Assembly (NCBI GenBank): GCA_003695605.1
Contig: RFIK01000163.1
Span: 1 to 6,369 of the forward strand
Direction of reading: 5' to 3'
Origin: Chlorobiota bacterium
Lineage (GTDB): Bacteria; Bacteroidota; Ignavibacteria; Kapaibacteriales; NICIL-2
Length of the DNA: 6,369 nucleotides
Every line of letters starts with the position of its first letter. Position 1 is the stretch's first letter. The notes under the pieces were generated by a model, which worked only from the letters and a program-made list of their open reading frames with translations, had not been told where the DNA came from and did no database searches. The position numbers were made by a program, and so were the translations under genes. Below, in pieces: positions 1 to 5,793 of this stretch.

Positions 1-65
1 AGAGCGTACGCTCATCAAGAAACGAGGAATGCGACGGTAGTGCGATGGCAATGGCTGCTGCAGCG

Positions 66-73
66 CAAATATA
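66..73 (-). promoter_or_regulatory. Bacteroidota-type -7 promoter element (TATATTTG) for a gene leaving the window
   Basis: On the minus strand these bases read TATATTTG, an exact match to the TAnnTTTG -7 consensus of the primary sigma factor in Bacteroidota. No clear TTG -33 element is seen about 20 bases upstream. It lies just past the stop of the lipoprotein gene (109). An ATG on the minus strand at 15 (peptide MSVRS, then the window ends) would have a leader of roughly 45 bases. The frame of that ATG stays open to the window edge, but so does at least one other frame, so the downstream gene is inferred and not shown. Bases 1-108 hold nothing else I can support, and no good terminator hairpin follows the lipoprotein gene. 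Confidence 0.4.
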
Positions 74-108
74 CACTTGCTCCGCGAGGACGGGGCACGC
101 CTGAGGCT

Positions 109-1149
109 CTACTGCTGCCGCATCAGGACGTACTGCACGCGGAACTTCGATTCCGAGCGCCGATACTGCCGGAGCAGATCTCGACTGCCATCCCGCTGGT
201 GAACCTCGGCAGCGATAGCGTACTCAACGGTGTTGTTGCGCCACGCCATGAGACCGTAGCGAGTTGAGAGAGCCCCATGTGCCGTGCCTCGCACGTTCCC
301 CGTGCGGAGAGCAACGGCTTGTTTTTCGACATCAGGGACAAGCTGAATCTTGCCATCGAGCACTGCAGAAATCAGCAGGAGCGAATCACCCTGCCTCCGT
401 TCGAGACTATCGATACGGTACGTTGCTTTCGCGATAGCAAGAAATAGCGGCGGAATCTGTTGTGGAATGGATCGCGACCACGTGCGCGAGGAATCGAGCG
501 ATGACTCCGGAAGGAGGAGAAATTGTTGCGCTAACACTTGTGCGTAGAGTTCCGCTTCGAGCTGACGCTCCAGCCGATTGCGCTGATCGTGCGTCAGTGA
601 ATCTGCGCGTGCACCCATGAGCGCGCGGAGAATCTCACCCGTGCCGATGATCTTCTCGATAGCACCAGTTGAAGAGATCACCGCGCGAATGTCTTTCCCA
701 ATCGTCGCTGTCAGCATATCGAAGCGTTCATCCTGGCGATCAGCTTGCCGAGCAGAGTTGTACCGAACAACTTGCAGTGCTGCAGAATCGCCGTGCCAGT
801 AGCGCTGCTCCAAACGAATCGAATCGTACCGCATTCGCATGTGAATGCGTCCACTCGGCTCGCGGTGCTCTATTGCTTGTGTGAAATACCATGCGGTCTG
901 CGCGCGAACATGCAGAGAGTCTTGGTCGAGCGTTTCATTCTGCTCGAGCACACAATGCAGCTCGATTCCACTTGTGGGGTGATACCGCATGCGAAGCGAG
1001 TCAGTAACGACGAGTGGCTCGGCAACTGCTCCCCCACGTTCAGCGATCGTAGTATCGCGCAGCTCAGTGGGTTTTTGCTCATTGGTGCTGCACCCCACGA
1101 TGACTACCAGGAGCGCAGCGGCTATTATACGGTGCATTGATCTACCCAT
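109..1149 (-). CDS. Predicted lipoprotein, DUF6263-like, function unknown
   Basis: A 346-residue exported protein of unknown function. The N-terminus has a short basic stretch, a hydrophobic run of Ala, Leu, Val and Ile, and a lipobox I-V-G-C with Cys20, so it should be processed by signal peptidase II and anchored by lipid. The mature part starts with a short Ser/Thr/Glu linker, then a beta-rich domain at about 50-165 ending in the phrase SSTGAIEKIIGTGE. A helical, charged stretch follows at about 180-210, and a second beta-rich part runs to the end. The layout recalls DUF6263 proteins, but that is a judgement by eye. The start is chosen at 1149 because its ATG overlaps the stop of the upstream gene as TGATG, suggesting translational coupling. 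An ATG at 1137 (signal of 16 residues) is a real alternative. The protein looks like a diverged paralogue of its upstream neighbour. No catalytic motif is visible. Confidence 0.8.
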   Translation of the reverse strand: MGRSMHRIIAAALLVVIVGCSTNEQKPTELRDTTIAERGGAVAEPLVVTDSLRMRYHPTSGIELHCVLEQNETLDQDSLHVRAQTAWYFTQAIEHREPSGRIHMRMRYDSIRLEQRYWHGDSAALQVVRYNSARQADRQDERFDMLTATIGKDIRAVISSTGAIEKIIGTGEILRALMGARADSLTHDQRNRLERQLEAELYAQVLAQQFLLLPESSLDSSRTWSRSIPQQIPPLFLAIAKATYRIDSLERRQGDSLLLISAVLDGKIQLVPDVEKQAVALRTGNVRGTAHGALSTRYGLMAWRNNTVEYAIAAEVHQRDGSRDLLRQYRRSESKFRVQYVLMRQQ

Positions 1150-2129
1150 CAATAGTCGTACTGCCCTCGCAGAGTCCAACGGTAGCGAGAGCGGATGTGT
1201 TGGCGGAAAATCTCATTGCCCGTTTTGCAGAGTGCATCTGCCTCAAGCTCCGTTCGAGCTGATTCAATAAATCCTGCTTTGTGCAACTCGACGGTATGGC
1301 GAGCGCTCCCACTGCCACCGATGACTTCCACGAAGCGTTGGATGTTGTAGAGCTTGAGTTTCTCGCGTGTTGGTTCCAAACTATCAGCTCGAGTTTCAAG
1401 TTCGAATATTGGCCCGCGACGTTCGATAATGCGCGTGCGGGCGCGAGGATCGCGGAACTCGATACCATCGGCAAGGAGCGCAAACGGCTTTTGCCAGACC
1501 GAGTCGAGTGCTACGCGGCCGCTGGGCAGTGCCCCTTTCTGTGGGTCGGCATAGTGAGCTAGTACAGGCACACTGATATTTCGCAGCCAGATAAATCGCT
1601 GGAGTGAGTCAAACGACGATACTTGGTCAGAATTTTCCGCGATATAATTGCGCAGCCAGTCGAGCATTTCCCCTTCCACTTTTGCAGCGTCCCAGTAGGG
1701 CGAGTAGTAGAGCACGTACTGGCGATTGAGCGGTACAACTGCAGCAACGAAATCGGGGAACTGCAGTGGCATCTGTCCGCGCGGTTTGTAGCTCAAAGTG
1801 TTGCCGCCGCTCGAGAAACTGTACTCGAGTGAGTCAATCGTCACTTGAACGCTCGTTAGTCCATCGCGTGGACCTTCGATTGCTTCGAGCGAAATGTAGT
1901 AGGTCACTGTGCGCGTGTACTCGAGCGTTGAGCTATCGCTGTAGATGCGGTGGACGGCGGTCGTATCGGTGTAGACGTAGTCGAAGAGTCGTCCGACGGG
2001 GAAGCGGAGGTAGAGCGCAACTGTTTCCTTCGGTTTTTCTGGTGCTGGCGTTTGCTCACCGCGTACGCCTTCTTGAGCATGCGCAACGGCAATCGCAAGC
2101 AGAGCAACCAGCGCAATCCGACGTATCAT
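1149..2129 (-). CDS. Secreted or periplasmic protein of unknown function, paralogous to the downstream lipoprotein
   Basis: A 326-residue protein with a clear signal peptide: MIRR, a hydrophobic core of Ala, Leu, Val and Ile, and a likely cleavage site after AHA (residue 18). There is no lipobox. A Pro/Glu/Lys-rich linker (about 19-36) leads into a beta-rich domain (about 37-115) with many Thr, Tyr and Ser. A middle part follows with the aromatic segment YYSPYWDAAK and helices (about 140-185), and then a C-terminal beta part. The C-terminal pattern (Gly-Ser, alternating polar/hydrophobic strand, Arg-rich helix, short final strand) lines up with the end of the next gene. The start at 2129 is preferred over an in-frame ATG at 2147 because it gives a normal signal peptide and leaves room for a leader after the -7 element at 2159-2166. 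No Shine-Dalgarno sequence is seen. I do not recognise a named family with certainty; DUF6263-like is an inference. Its role is probably in the cell envelope. Confidence 0.8.
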   Translation of the reverse strand: MIRRIALVALLAIAVAHAQEGVRGEQTPAPEKPKETVALYLRFPVGRLFDYVYTDTTAVHRIYSDSSTLEYTRTVTYYISLEAIEGPRDGLTSVQVTIDSLEYSFSSGGNTLSYKPRGQMPLQFPDFVAAVVPLNRQYVLYYSPYWDAAKVEGEMLDWLRNYIAENSDQVSSFDSLQRFIWLRNISVPVLAHYADPQKGALPSGRVALDSVWQKPFALLADGIEFRDPRARTRIIERRGPIFELETRADSLEPTREKLKLYNIQRFVEVIGGSGSARHTVELHKAGFIESARTELEADALCKTGNEIFRQHIRSRYRWTLRGQYDY

Positions 2130-2132
2130 CAG

Positions 2133-2159
2133 ACTGGGTGCGTACATTCAACTGGGTGC
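2133..2159. repeat. Short direct repeat, two copies of a 9-base unit 18 bases apart
   Basis: The plus strand reads ACTGGGTGC at 2133-2141 and again at 2151-2159, just upstream of the 2129 start. A third copy at 2324-2332 lies inside the Nudix gene. The second and third copies share a longer 13-base core, CAACTGGGTGCAA (2149-2161 and 2322-2334). The pair sits between the -7 element and the start codon, so it could be a binding site, but a simple local duplication or chance is just as likely. Confidence 0.35.
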
Positions 2160-2166
2160 AAATATG
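2159..2166 (-). promoter_or_regulatory. Possible -7 promoter element (CATATTTG) for the exported protein pair
   Basis: The minus strand reads CATATTTG, one base off the Bacteroidota TAnnTTTG consensus. It lies in the 49-base gap between the Nudix stop and the 2129 start, giving a predicted leader of about 20 bases. No clear TTG -33 element is visible. The pair of exported proteins may therefore have its own promoter as well as read-through from the sucD-ndk-Nudix genes. Confidence 0.3.
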
Positions 2167-2178
2167 CGGCTGGAGCGT

Positions 2179-2718
2179 TCATCGCTCGCGCTGCGCAGAA
2201 AACAACGCCCATGCTGCCAGCGTCATGCCGTCCCAAATCGTACCATCGGCGATGCGGGCAACCAGCTCTTCGGTTGTCACCAGCAGCGGTGCGGTTTCCT
2301 CGACGGGGTCATCGGCTTTTGCAACTGGGTGCAACTGACGCGCAACGTAGACATGGCACCGTTCATCGGTAACGCCGTTCATCGGGTTGTATTCGCCGAT
2401 GCGCTCGAGGATTCCTGCAGCATAGCCAGCTTCTTCTTGCAACTCGCGATGCGCCTGCTGCTCAGGGGTAGCGCCCTCTGGGATACCGCCACCTGGGAAC
2501 TCGATGCTTTCCCGTTGCCAGAGATAGCGAAACTGGCGCACCATCACGAGACTTCCATCTTCGGTGATGGGGATAATCATAACCGATCCGCGCGTGTGCA
2601 CAAAGTAGTACGGCTGCTCTCTCCCGTCGCGCAGGGAGTAGGTATCGAGCCAGTACTCCCAGTACGGATTTCGAGCAAGTTGTACAGTCGAGATGCGGCG
2701 GAGCGGGAAACTCTCCAT
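2179..2718 (-). CDS. Nudix hydrolase, probable ADP-ribose pyrophosphatase
   Basis: A 179-residue cytoplasmic hydrolase of nucleoside diphosphates linked to another group. ADP-ribose, cleaved to AMP and ribose 5-phosphate, is the most likely substrate class. A beta strand (VMIIPI, about 47-52) and the phrase VRQFRYLWQ (about 60-68) lead into IEFPGGG and the Nudix box at about 77-99, which ends in REL-Q-EEAGY. The three metal-binding glutamates Glu92, Glu95 and Glu96 are present. The glutamate expected at position 83 in GX5E is alanine. Downstream, NPMNGVTDER (about 111-120) matches the place of the proline-containing segment (SPGGTSER in E. coli NudF) that marks ADP-ribose enzymes. The length fits the family. 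The ATG at 2718 overlaps the ndk stop as TGATG; the codon before it is a TTG and is less likely as a start. The substrate is inferred; other nucleotide sugars are possible. Confidence 0.9.
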   Translation of the reverse strand: MESFPLRRISTVQLARNPYWEYWLDTYSLRDGREQPYYFVHTRGSVMIIPITEDGSLVMVRQFRYLWQRESIEFPGGGIPEGATPEQQAHRELQEEAGYAAGILERIGEYNPMNGVTDERCHVYVARQLHPVAKADDPVEETAPLLVTTEELVARIADGTIWDGMTLAAWALFSAQRER

Positions 2719-3137
2719 CAACCGACCAATTCAGATTCAGCAAAGAAGAAGGCGATCTCGGTGCGTGCATTTTCGGGTGAGTCGGAGCCGTGGATCGCGT
2801 TTTCGCCTTTGGAGCGGGCAAAGCGCTTACGGATGGTGCCTTCGGCAGCTTCTGCAGGATCGGTCGCACCGATGAGCGTTCGGAAATCGGCGACAGCGTT
2901 GTCTTTTTCGAGCACCATCGGAATTACTGGCCCACTGCTCATAAAGCGCACCAGCTCTGCATAGAACGGACGCTCGCGGTGGACGGCATAAAAAGTGCCA
3001 GCTTGTTCCGGCGATAAACGGACAAGCTTCATCCCAACGATTCGAAAACCTGCGCGTTGGATCTGCGCAATAATTTCTCCTGCGACCCCAGCACTGACGG
3101 CGTCGGGCTTGATGATCGCTAATGTGCGTTCTGCCAT
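2718..3137 (-). CDS. ndk: Nucleoside diphosphate kinase
   Basis: A complete 139-residue enzyme of normal length that moves the gamma-phosphate from ATP to other (d)NDPs through a phosphohistidine. The N-terminus ERTLAIIKPDAV carries the family's Lys-Pro-Asp (Lys10). The active-site histidine is His115 in the signature NAIHGSDS, followed by the usual ENA..EI.FFF segment near the C-terminus. The start at 3137 is fixed by the family N-terminus. The frame stays open far upstream, but that stretch crosses the lysine-rich tail of sucD in another frame and is not coding for this gene. The gene begins 4 bases after the sucD stop and its own stop overlaps the Nudix start, so the three genes should be one transcript. 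The context makes sense: succinyl-CoA synthetase makes ATP or GTP and Ndk balances the pools. No Shine-Dalgarno sequence is visible. Confidence 0.97.
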   Translation of the reverse strand: MAERTLAIIKPDAVSAGVAGEIIAQIQRAGFRIVGMKLVRLSPEQAGTFYAVHRERPFYAELVRFMSSGPVIPMVLEKDNAVADFRTLIGATDPAEAAEGTIRKRFARSKGENAIHGSDSPENARTEIAFFFAESELVG

Positions 3138-3141
3138 TGAA

Positions 3142-4143
3142 TCAGGACTTGGGTTTGTTGGACTTTCGAGAGGTAGTTTTTTTGGCGGATGTTTTGGAAA
3201 CCGATTTTGTTGCTGCTTTCTTCGGTGCGCTTGGCTTTTTCGGCAAAACGCCCATGACGTCAGCAACAGCACGTCCGATATGAGCGGGAGATTCAACCAC
3301 ATGCACTCCTGCGCTGCGGAGCGCAGCGAATTTGGCGTCGGCAGTACCCTTTCCACCGCTAATGATTGCACCGGCGTGTCCCATGCGGCGCCCCGGTGGC
3401 GCGGTACGCCCGGCAATGTAGGCTACAACAGGCTTGCGGACATGCGCTGCAATGTACTCGGCTGCTTCTTCTTCGGCGGTGCCGCCGATCTCACCGATCA
3501 GCACGATCGCCTCCGTCTGCGGATCAGCATTGAAGAGTTCGAGCGCATCCACAAAGCGCGTTCCGACAATCGGATCGCCGCCAATACCGAGGCACGTGCT
3601 CTGCCCGATGCCGAGCGTCGTCAGTTGCCAGACGGCTTCGTAGGTCAGCGTACCCGAACGAGAAATGATCCCGACCGGGCCAGGCGTGGCGATGAATCCT
3701 GGCATAATCCCGATCTTGCATTCACCCGGAGTGAGCAATCCCGGGCAGTTCGGACCCACTAGCCGTGAGCGAGAGCCGCGTAGCGCAGCCCAGACTGTGC
3801 GCATATCGCGAACGGGAATGCCTTCGGTGATGGCGACGATGAGAGGAACTTCCGCCTCGATCGCTTCGAGAATTGCGTCGGCTGCCATCGGTGCGGGGAC
3901 AAAAATGCACGTCGCATCGGCTTTTGTCGCTGCAACTGCTTCGCGGACTGTGTTGAAGACCGGGACGTCGTAGTCGAAGCGGTCGCTGTTTTTGCCGCTG
4001 TAGCGAGTGCCACCTTTCCCTGGTGTGACGCCACCGACGACGTTCGTACCGTAGGCGATCATTTGCGTGGTATGGAAGGTACCTTCCGACCCGGTAATAC
4101 CTTGCACCAACAGTTTCGTTTGGCGATTGCAGAGGATGCTCAT
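3142..4143 (-). CDS. sucD: Succinyl-CoA synthetase (ADP/GDP-forming) alpha subunit with a lysine-rich tail
   Basis: A 333-residue alpha subunit of the TCA-cycle enzyme that converts succinyl-CoA and NDP to succinate, CoA and NTP. It works with the beta subunit SucC, which is not in this window. CoA-binding features are visible: GITGSEGTFHT (about 16-26), GGVTPGKGG (about 38-46), VPAPMAA (about 82-88) and TEGIPVRD (about 107-114). NCPG (132-135) and SRSGTLTYE (161-169) follow. The phosphohistidine is His256 in GHAGAI. The catalytic body ends near residue 300. Beyond it lies a tail of about 32 residues made almost only of Lys, Ser, Ala, Thr and Pro (301-333), absent from the usual form of about 290-300 residues. 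The start at 4143 is set by the family N-terminus; an in-frame extension to 4221 runs through the promoter region. No Shine-Dalgarno sequence is seen, while a good -7 element lies about 40 bases upstream. Confidence 0.96.
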   Translation of the reverse strand: MSILCNRQTKLLVQGITGSEGTFHTTQMIAYGTNVVGGVTPGKGGTRYSGKNSDRFDYDVPVFNTVREAVAATKADATCIFVPAPMAADAILEAIEAEVPLIVAITEGIPVRDMRTVWAALRGSRSRLVGPNCPGLLTPGECKIGIMPGFIATPGPVGIISRSGTLTYEAVWQLTTLGIGQSTCLGIGGDPIVGTRFVDALELFNADPQTEAIVLIGEIGGTAEEEAAEYIAAHVRKPVVAYIAGRTAPPGRRMGHAGAIISGGKGTADAKFAALRSAGVHVVESPAHIGRAVADVMGVLPKKPSAPKKAATKSVSKTSAKKTTSRKSNKPKS

Positions 4144-4179
4144 TGTTTGGTGGAAGAATGATGAAGATTGAATAGTTCG

Positions 4180-4187
4180 CAAAGTTA
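4180..4187 (-). promoter_or_regulatory. Bacteroidota-type -7 promoter element (TAACTTTG) for sucD-ndk-Nudix
   Basis: The minus strand reads TAACTTTG, an exact match to TAnnTTTG. Transcription would begin near 4172, giving a leader of about 29 bases before the sucD ATG at 4143. A TTG -33 element at the expected distance is not evident. Position and match make this the best promoter candidate in the window. Confidence 0.5.
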
Positions 4188-4203
4188 CTGCAGAACGCCC
4201 AGT

Positions 4204-4237
4204 ATGCCCTTTTTGGCCCACGAACTCAAAAAGGCAT
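4204..4237. repeat. Inverted repeat upstream of sucD
   Basis: The left arm at 4204-4215 (ATGCCCTTTTTG) pairs with the right arm at 4227-4237 (CAAAAAGGCAT). This gives 11 base pairs with one bulged C and an 11-base loop. It lies 17 bases upstream of the -7 element of sucD, so a dimeric repressor or activator could bind there. As RNA it would form only in read-through transcripts from the propeller gene. It shares its right arm with the short hairpin at 4234-4248, so only one of the two can form. Confidence 0.45.
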
Positions 4238-4248
4238 GGTCCTCATGC
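4228..4248 (-). terminator. Possible weak intrinsic terminator of the propeller gene
   Basis: Read on the minus strand, GCATG (4248-4244), a 5-base loop and CATGC (4238-4234) form a hairpin. It is followed after one C by five T (4232-4228). It lies about 70 bases past the stop of the propeller gene at 4315. The stem has only 5 pairs and the T run is short, so termination would be weak. No stronger terminator is seen in the 171-base gap. Confidence 0.35.
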
Positions 4249-4314
4249 ACGTGAAATCGCGATGAGCCTATCGCCAGCGGACACCAACTCTGACAAGTCC
4301 CAAACTTTATTGAT

Positions 4315-5766
4315 TTATGGCTCGATGATGACTGGCCGACAGAAGCTGCGTTCCGCGTCACGAAGGTGGAGAAGATATACGCCTGGAATGAGCGATGGCA
4401 GCTCGATGACATAGTCACCAGCCTCCTGCCATGCACGTTTGAGCATGGTTACGAGCCTCCCTCTGAGATCGTACAGTGCCAACTGCACAGGGCCAGCAAC
4501 ATGCGTCCGATAGTGCAATGAGCCTGGTGTAATACGCCAAGGCAGCTCCACATTCGGTTCGTCAATTGTAGAGACCGTCGTATCGCGCATCCACGCTGCG
4601 ATGTAATTGACTCTGGTGTTCCCGGCAGTGAGGAAGCCCCCGCCGACGTAGAGTCGGTCCGGTGTCAATGCAAGCGAGAGCACACGACCATTGGTCCCCG
4701 ATTCCAGTGGTTCCCACTGCTTTGTTGAGAAATCATAGTGTGCGATATTCGATGCTGGGATGCCACCGGCTTGCTCGAAGCTCCCACCGACATAGAGATG
4801 GCCGTCGCCATACGCGAGAGCAAAAACAGCATAGTACTTGACCGAGGAAGTACTTGTATCCCGCCAGACACCACCGGCGAACTCGCTCCACTGCTGCGTT
4901 CGTGTGTCATAGACCAACAGTGCGCGCGCTTGCAGATCTCCGAACGTGCCGAAGTTCCCTCCGATGATGAGCGAATCCCCAACGGCGACGACTGCATTCG
5001 GCAAAACGCCATTGAAGCCATCCACGATGAAGTTCGAGTTGGGGATGCTCCCCCACTTCCCTGTAGTCAAATCGTACCGAGCGATGCAGACGGAACGAAT
5101 CGAGTCCACATGGGTGAATGCACCGATAGCGTAGAGCGATGTCCCGATACGCACGACTTGTTGAACTAGCGGCGGACCAAAGTTTGGATCGTCCCGCTGT
5201 TCGAATTGCCCGAGTGTCTGCCATTGCCTGGTTCGGACATCATAGCGTGCTAAACAGCTTGCGGGGATTCCTCCAATGCTATCGAATGCGCCGCAAACAT
5301 AGAGTTGATCCCCATCCTGGTAGAAGCTGGCGATACGTTTAGCCGACCCACCGACAAGCGACGAGGCAAGGCAGTCCCATTGCTGTGTTTTCTGATTCCA
5401 GGTAGCTACGCCTTCGCATGGGATAGTTCCCACCCTATCGAAGGACCCTCCCACTACGAGCAGAGTATCAGTTCCACTCACCAACGGTGCTATGGCAAAC
5501 ACGTTTGAATTTGCACCAGCACCAAGCGCGTACCAGTTCCGGTCTTGCCAATTCCATCGTGCAATGTTGTTGACCGCCAGATTCCCTGCACGGGTGATGA
5601 TGCCACCGACGAAAACATCGCTGCCTACGGCAGTTACAGCGTAGATGTACGGCAGCGGTGAATAAAGGCCGTTACCCATTGCTTCCCACCGAGTGTTCTG
5701 TTGGGCGTGGCACGTAACAACTATTCCTGCACTCATCGCAAGGAAGAGGAGCAATCGCACGTTCAT
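4315..5766 (-). CDS. Secreted seven-repeat beta-propeller (kelch-like) protein with T9SS C-terminal sorting domain
   Basis: A 483-residue protein predicted to cross the inner membrane by its signal peptide (hydrophobic core LLLFLAM, cleavage near CHA at about 21) and the outer membrane by the type IX system. Residues 27-393 hold seven copies of a unit with the pattern L-Y-V-G-G-x-F-x-x-x-G-x-x-x-x-x-x-I-A-x-Y-D, followed by a W-x-x-L strand. The cores are at about 51, 103, 155, 211, 266, 324 and 372, a spacing of 48-58 residues. Seven units fit a closed seven-bladed propeller. The last 75 residues, with ALYDLRGRLVTML, AGDYVIELP and GVYLLHLRD, are a type A sorting domain that directs surface anchoring or release. 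No catalytic motif is visible; binding or adhesion is a guess. It follows the upstream partial gene by 27 bases and has a good ribosome-binding site, unusual among its neighbours. The substrate or partner cannot be told. Confidence 0.92.
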   Translation of the reverse strand: MNVRLLLFLAMSAGIVVTCHAQQNTRWEAMGNGLYSPLPYIYAVTAVGSDVFVGGIITRAGNLAVNNIARWNWQDRNWYALGAGANSNVFAIAPLVSGTDTLLVVGGSFDRVGTIPCEGVATWNQKTQQWDCLASSLVGGSAKRIASFYQDGDQLYVCGAFDSIGGIPASCLARYDVRTRQWQTLGQFEQRDDPNFGPPLVQQVVRIGTSLYAIGAFTHVDSIRSVCIARYDLTTGKWGSIPNSNFIVDGFNGVLPNAVVAVGDSLIIGGNFGTFGDLQARALLVYDTRTQQWSEFAGGVWRDTSTSSVKYYAVFALAYGDGHLYVGGSFEQAGGIPASNIAHYDFSTKQWEPLESGTNGRVLSLALTPDRLYVGGGFLTAGNTRVNYIAAWMRDTTVSTIDEPNVELPWRITPGSLHYRTHVAGPVQLALYDLRGRLVTMLKRAWQEAGDYVIELPSLIPGVYLLHLRDAERSFCRPVIIEP

Positions 5767-5770
5767 AGTT

Positions 5771-5775
5771 ACCTC
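5771..5775 (-). promoter_or_regulatory. Shine-Dalgarno sequence (GAGGT) of the propeller gene
   Basis: The minus strand reads GAGGT followed by AACT and then ATG at 5766, a good match and spacing. None of the other starts in the window has an equally clear site, so this one supports the 5766 start and may mean stronger translation of the exported protein. Confidence 0.65.
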
Positions 5776-5793
5776 AAGAATTTGTTGTTGAAA

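Noticed and set aside
77..94. An imperfect GC-rich hairpin just past the lipoprotein stop
   Set aside because: The stem has a mismatch and no T run follows on the minus strand, so a terminator call is not supported.
1766..2338. A plus-strand open frame rich in Arg and Ser (190 codons)
   Set aside because: It overlaps the minus-strand signal peptide and Nudix genes and has the skewed composition typical of an antisense shadow.
2164..2964. A long open frame on the plus strand opposite the Nudix and ndk genes (266 codons)
   Set aside because: The minus-strand genes have clear family motifs; the plus frame gives an Arg/Ser/Ala-rich sequence with no recognisable domain and is a shadow.
3138..3416. 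A possible 93-residue N-terminal extension of Ndk
   Set aside because: The family N-terminus begins at 3137 and the extension only reads the sucD 3' end in another frame; Ndk has its normal length without it.
4144..4221. An upstream start for SucD at 4221
   Set aside because: It would translate through the -7 promoter element and add residues not found in the family, while the start at 4143 gives the usual N-terminus.
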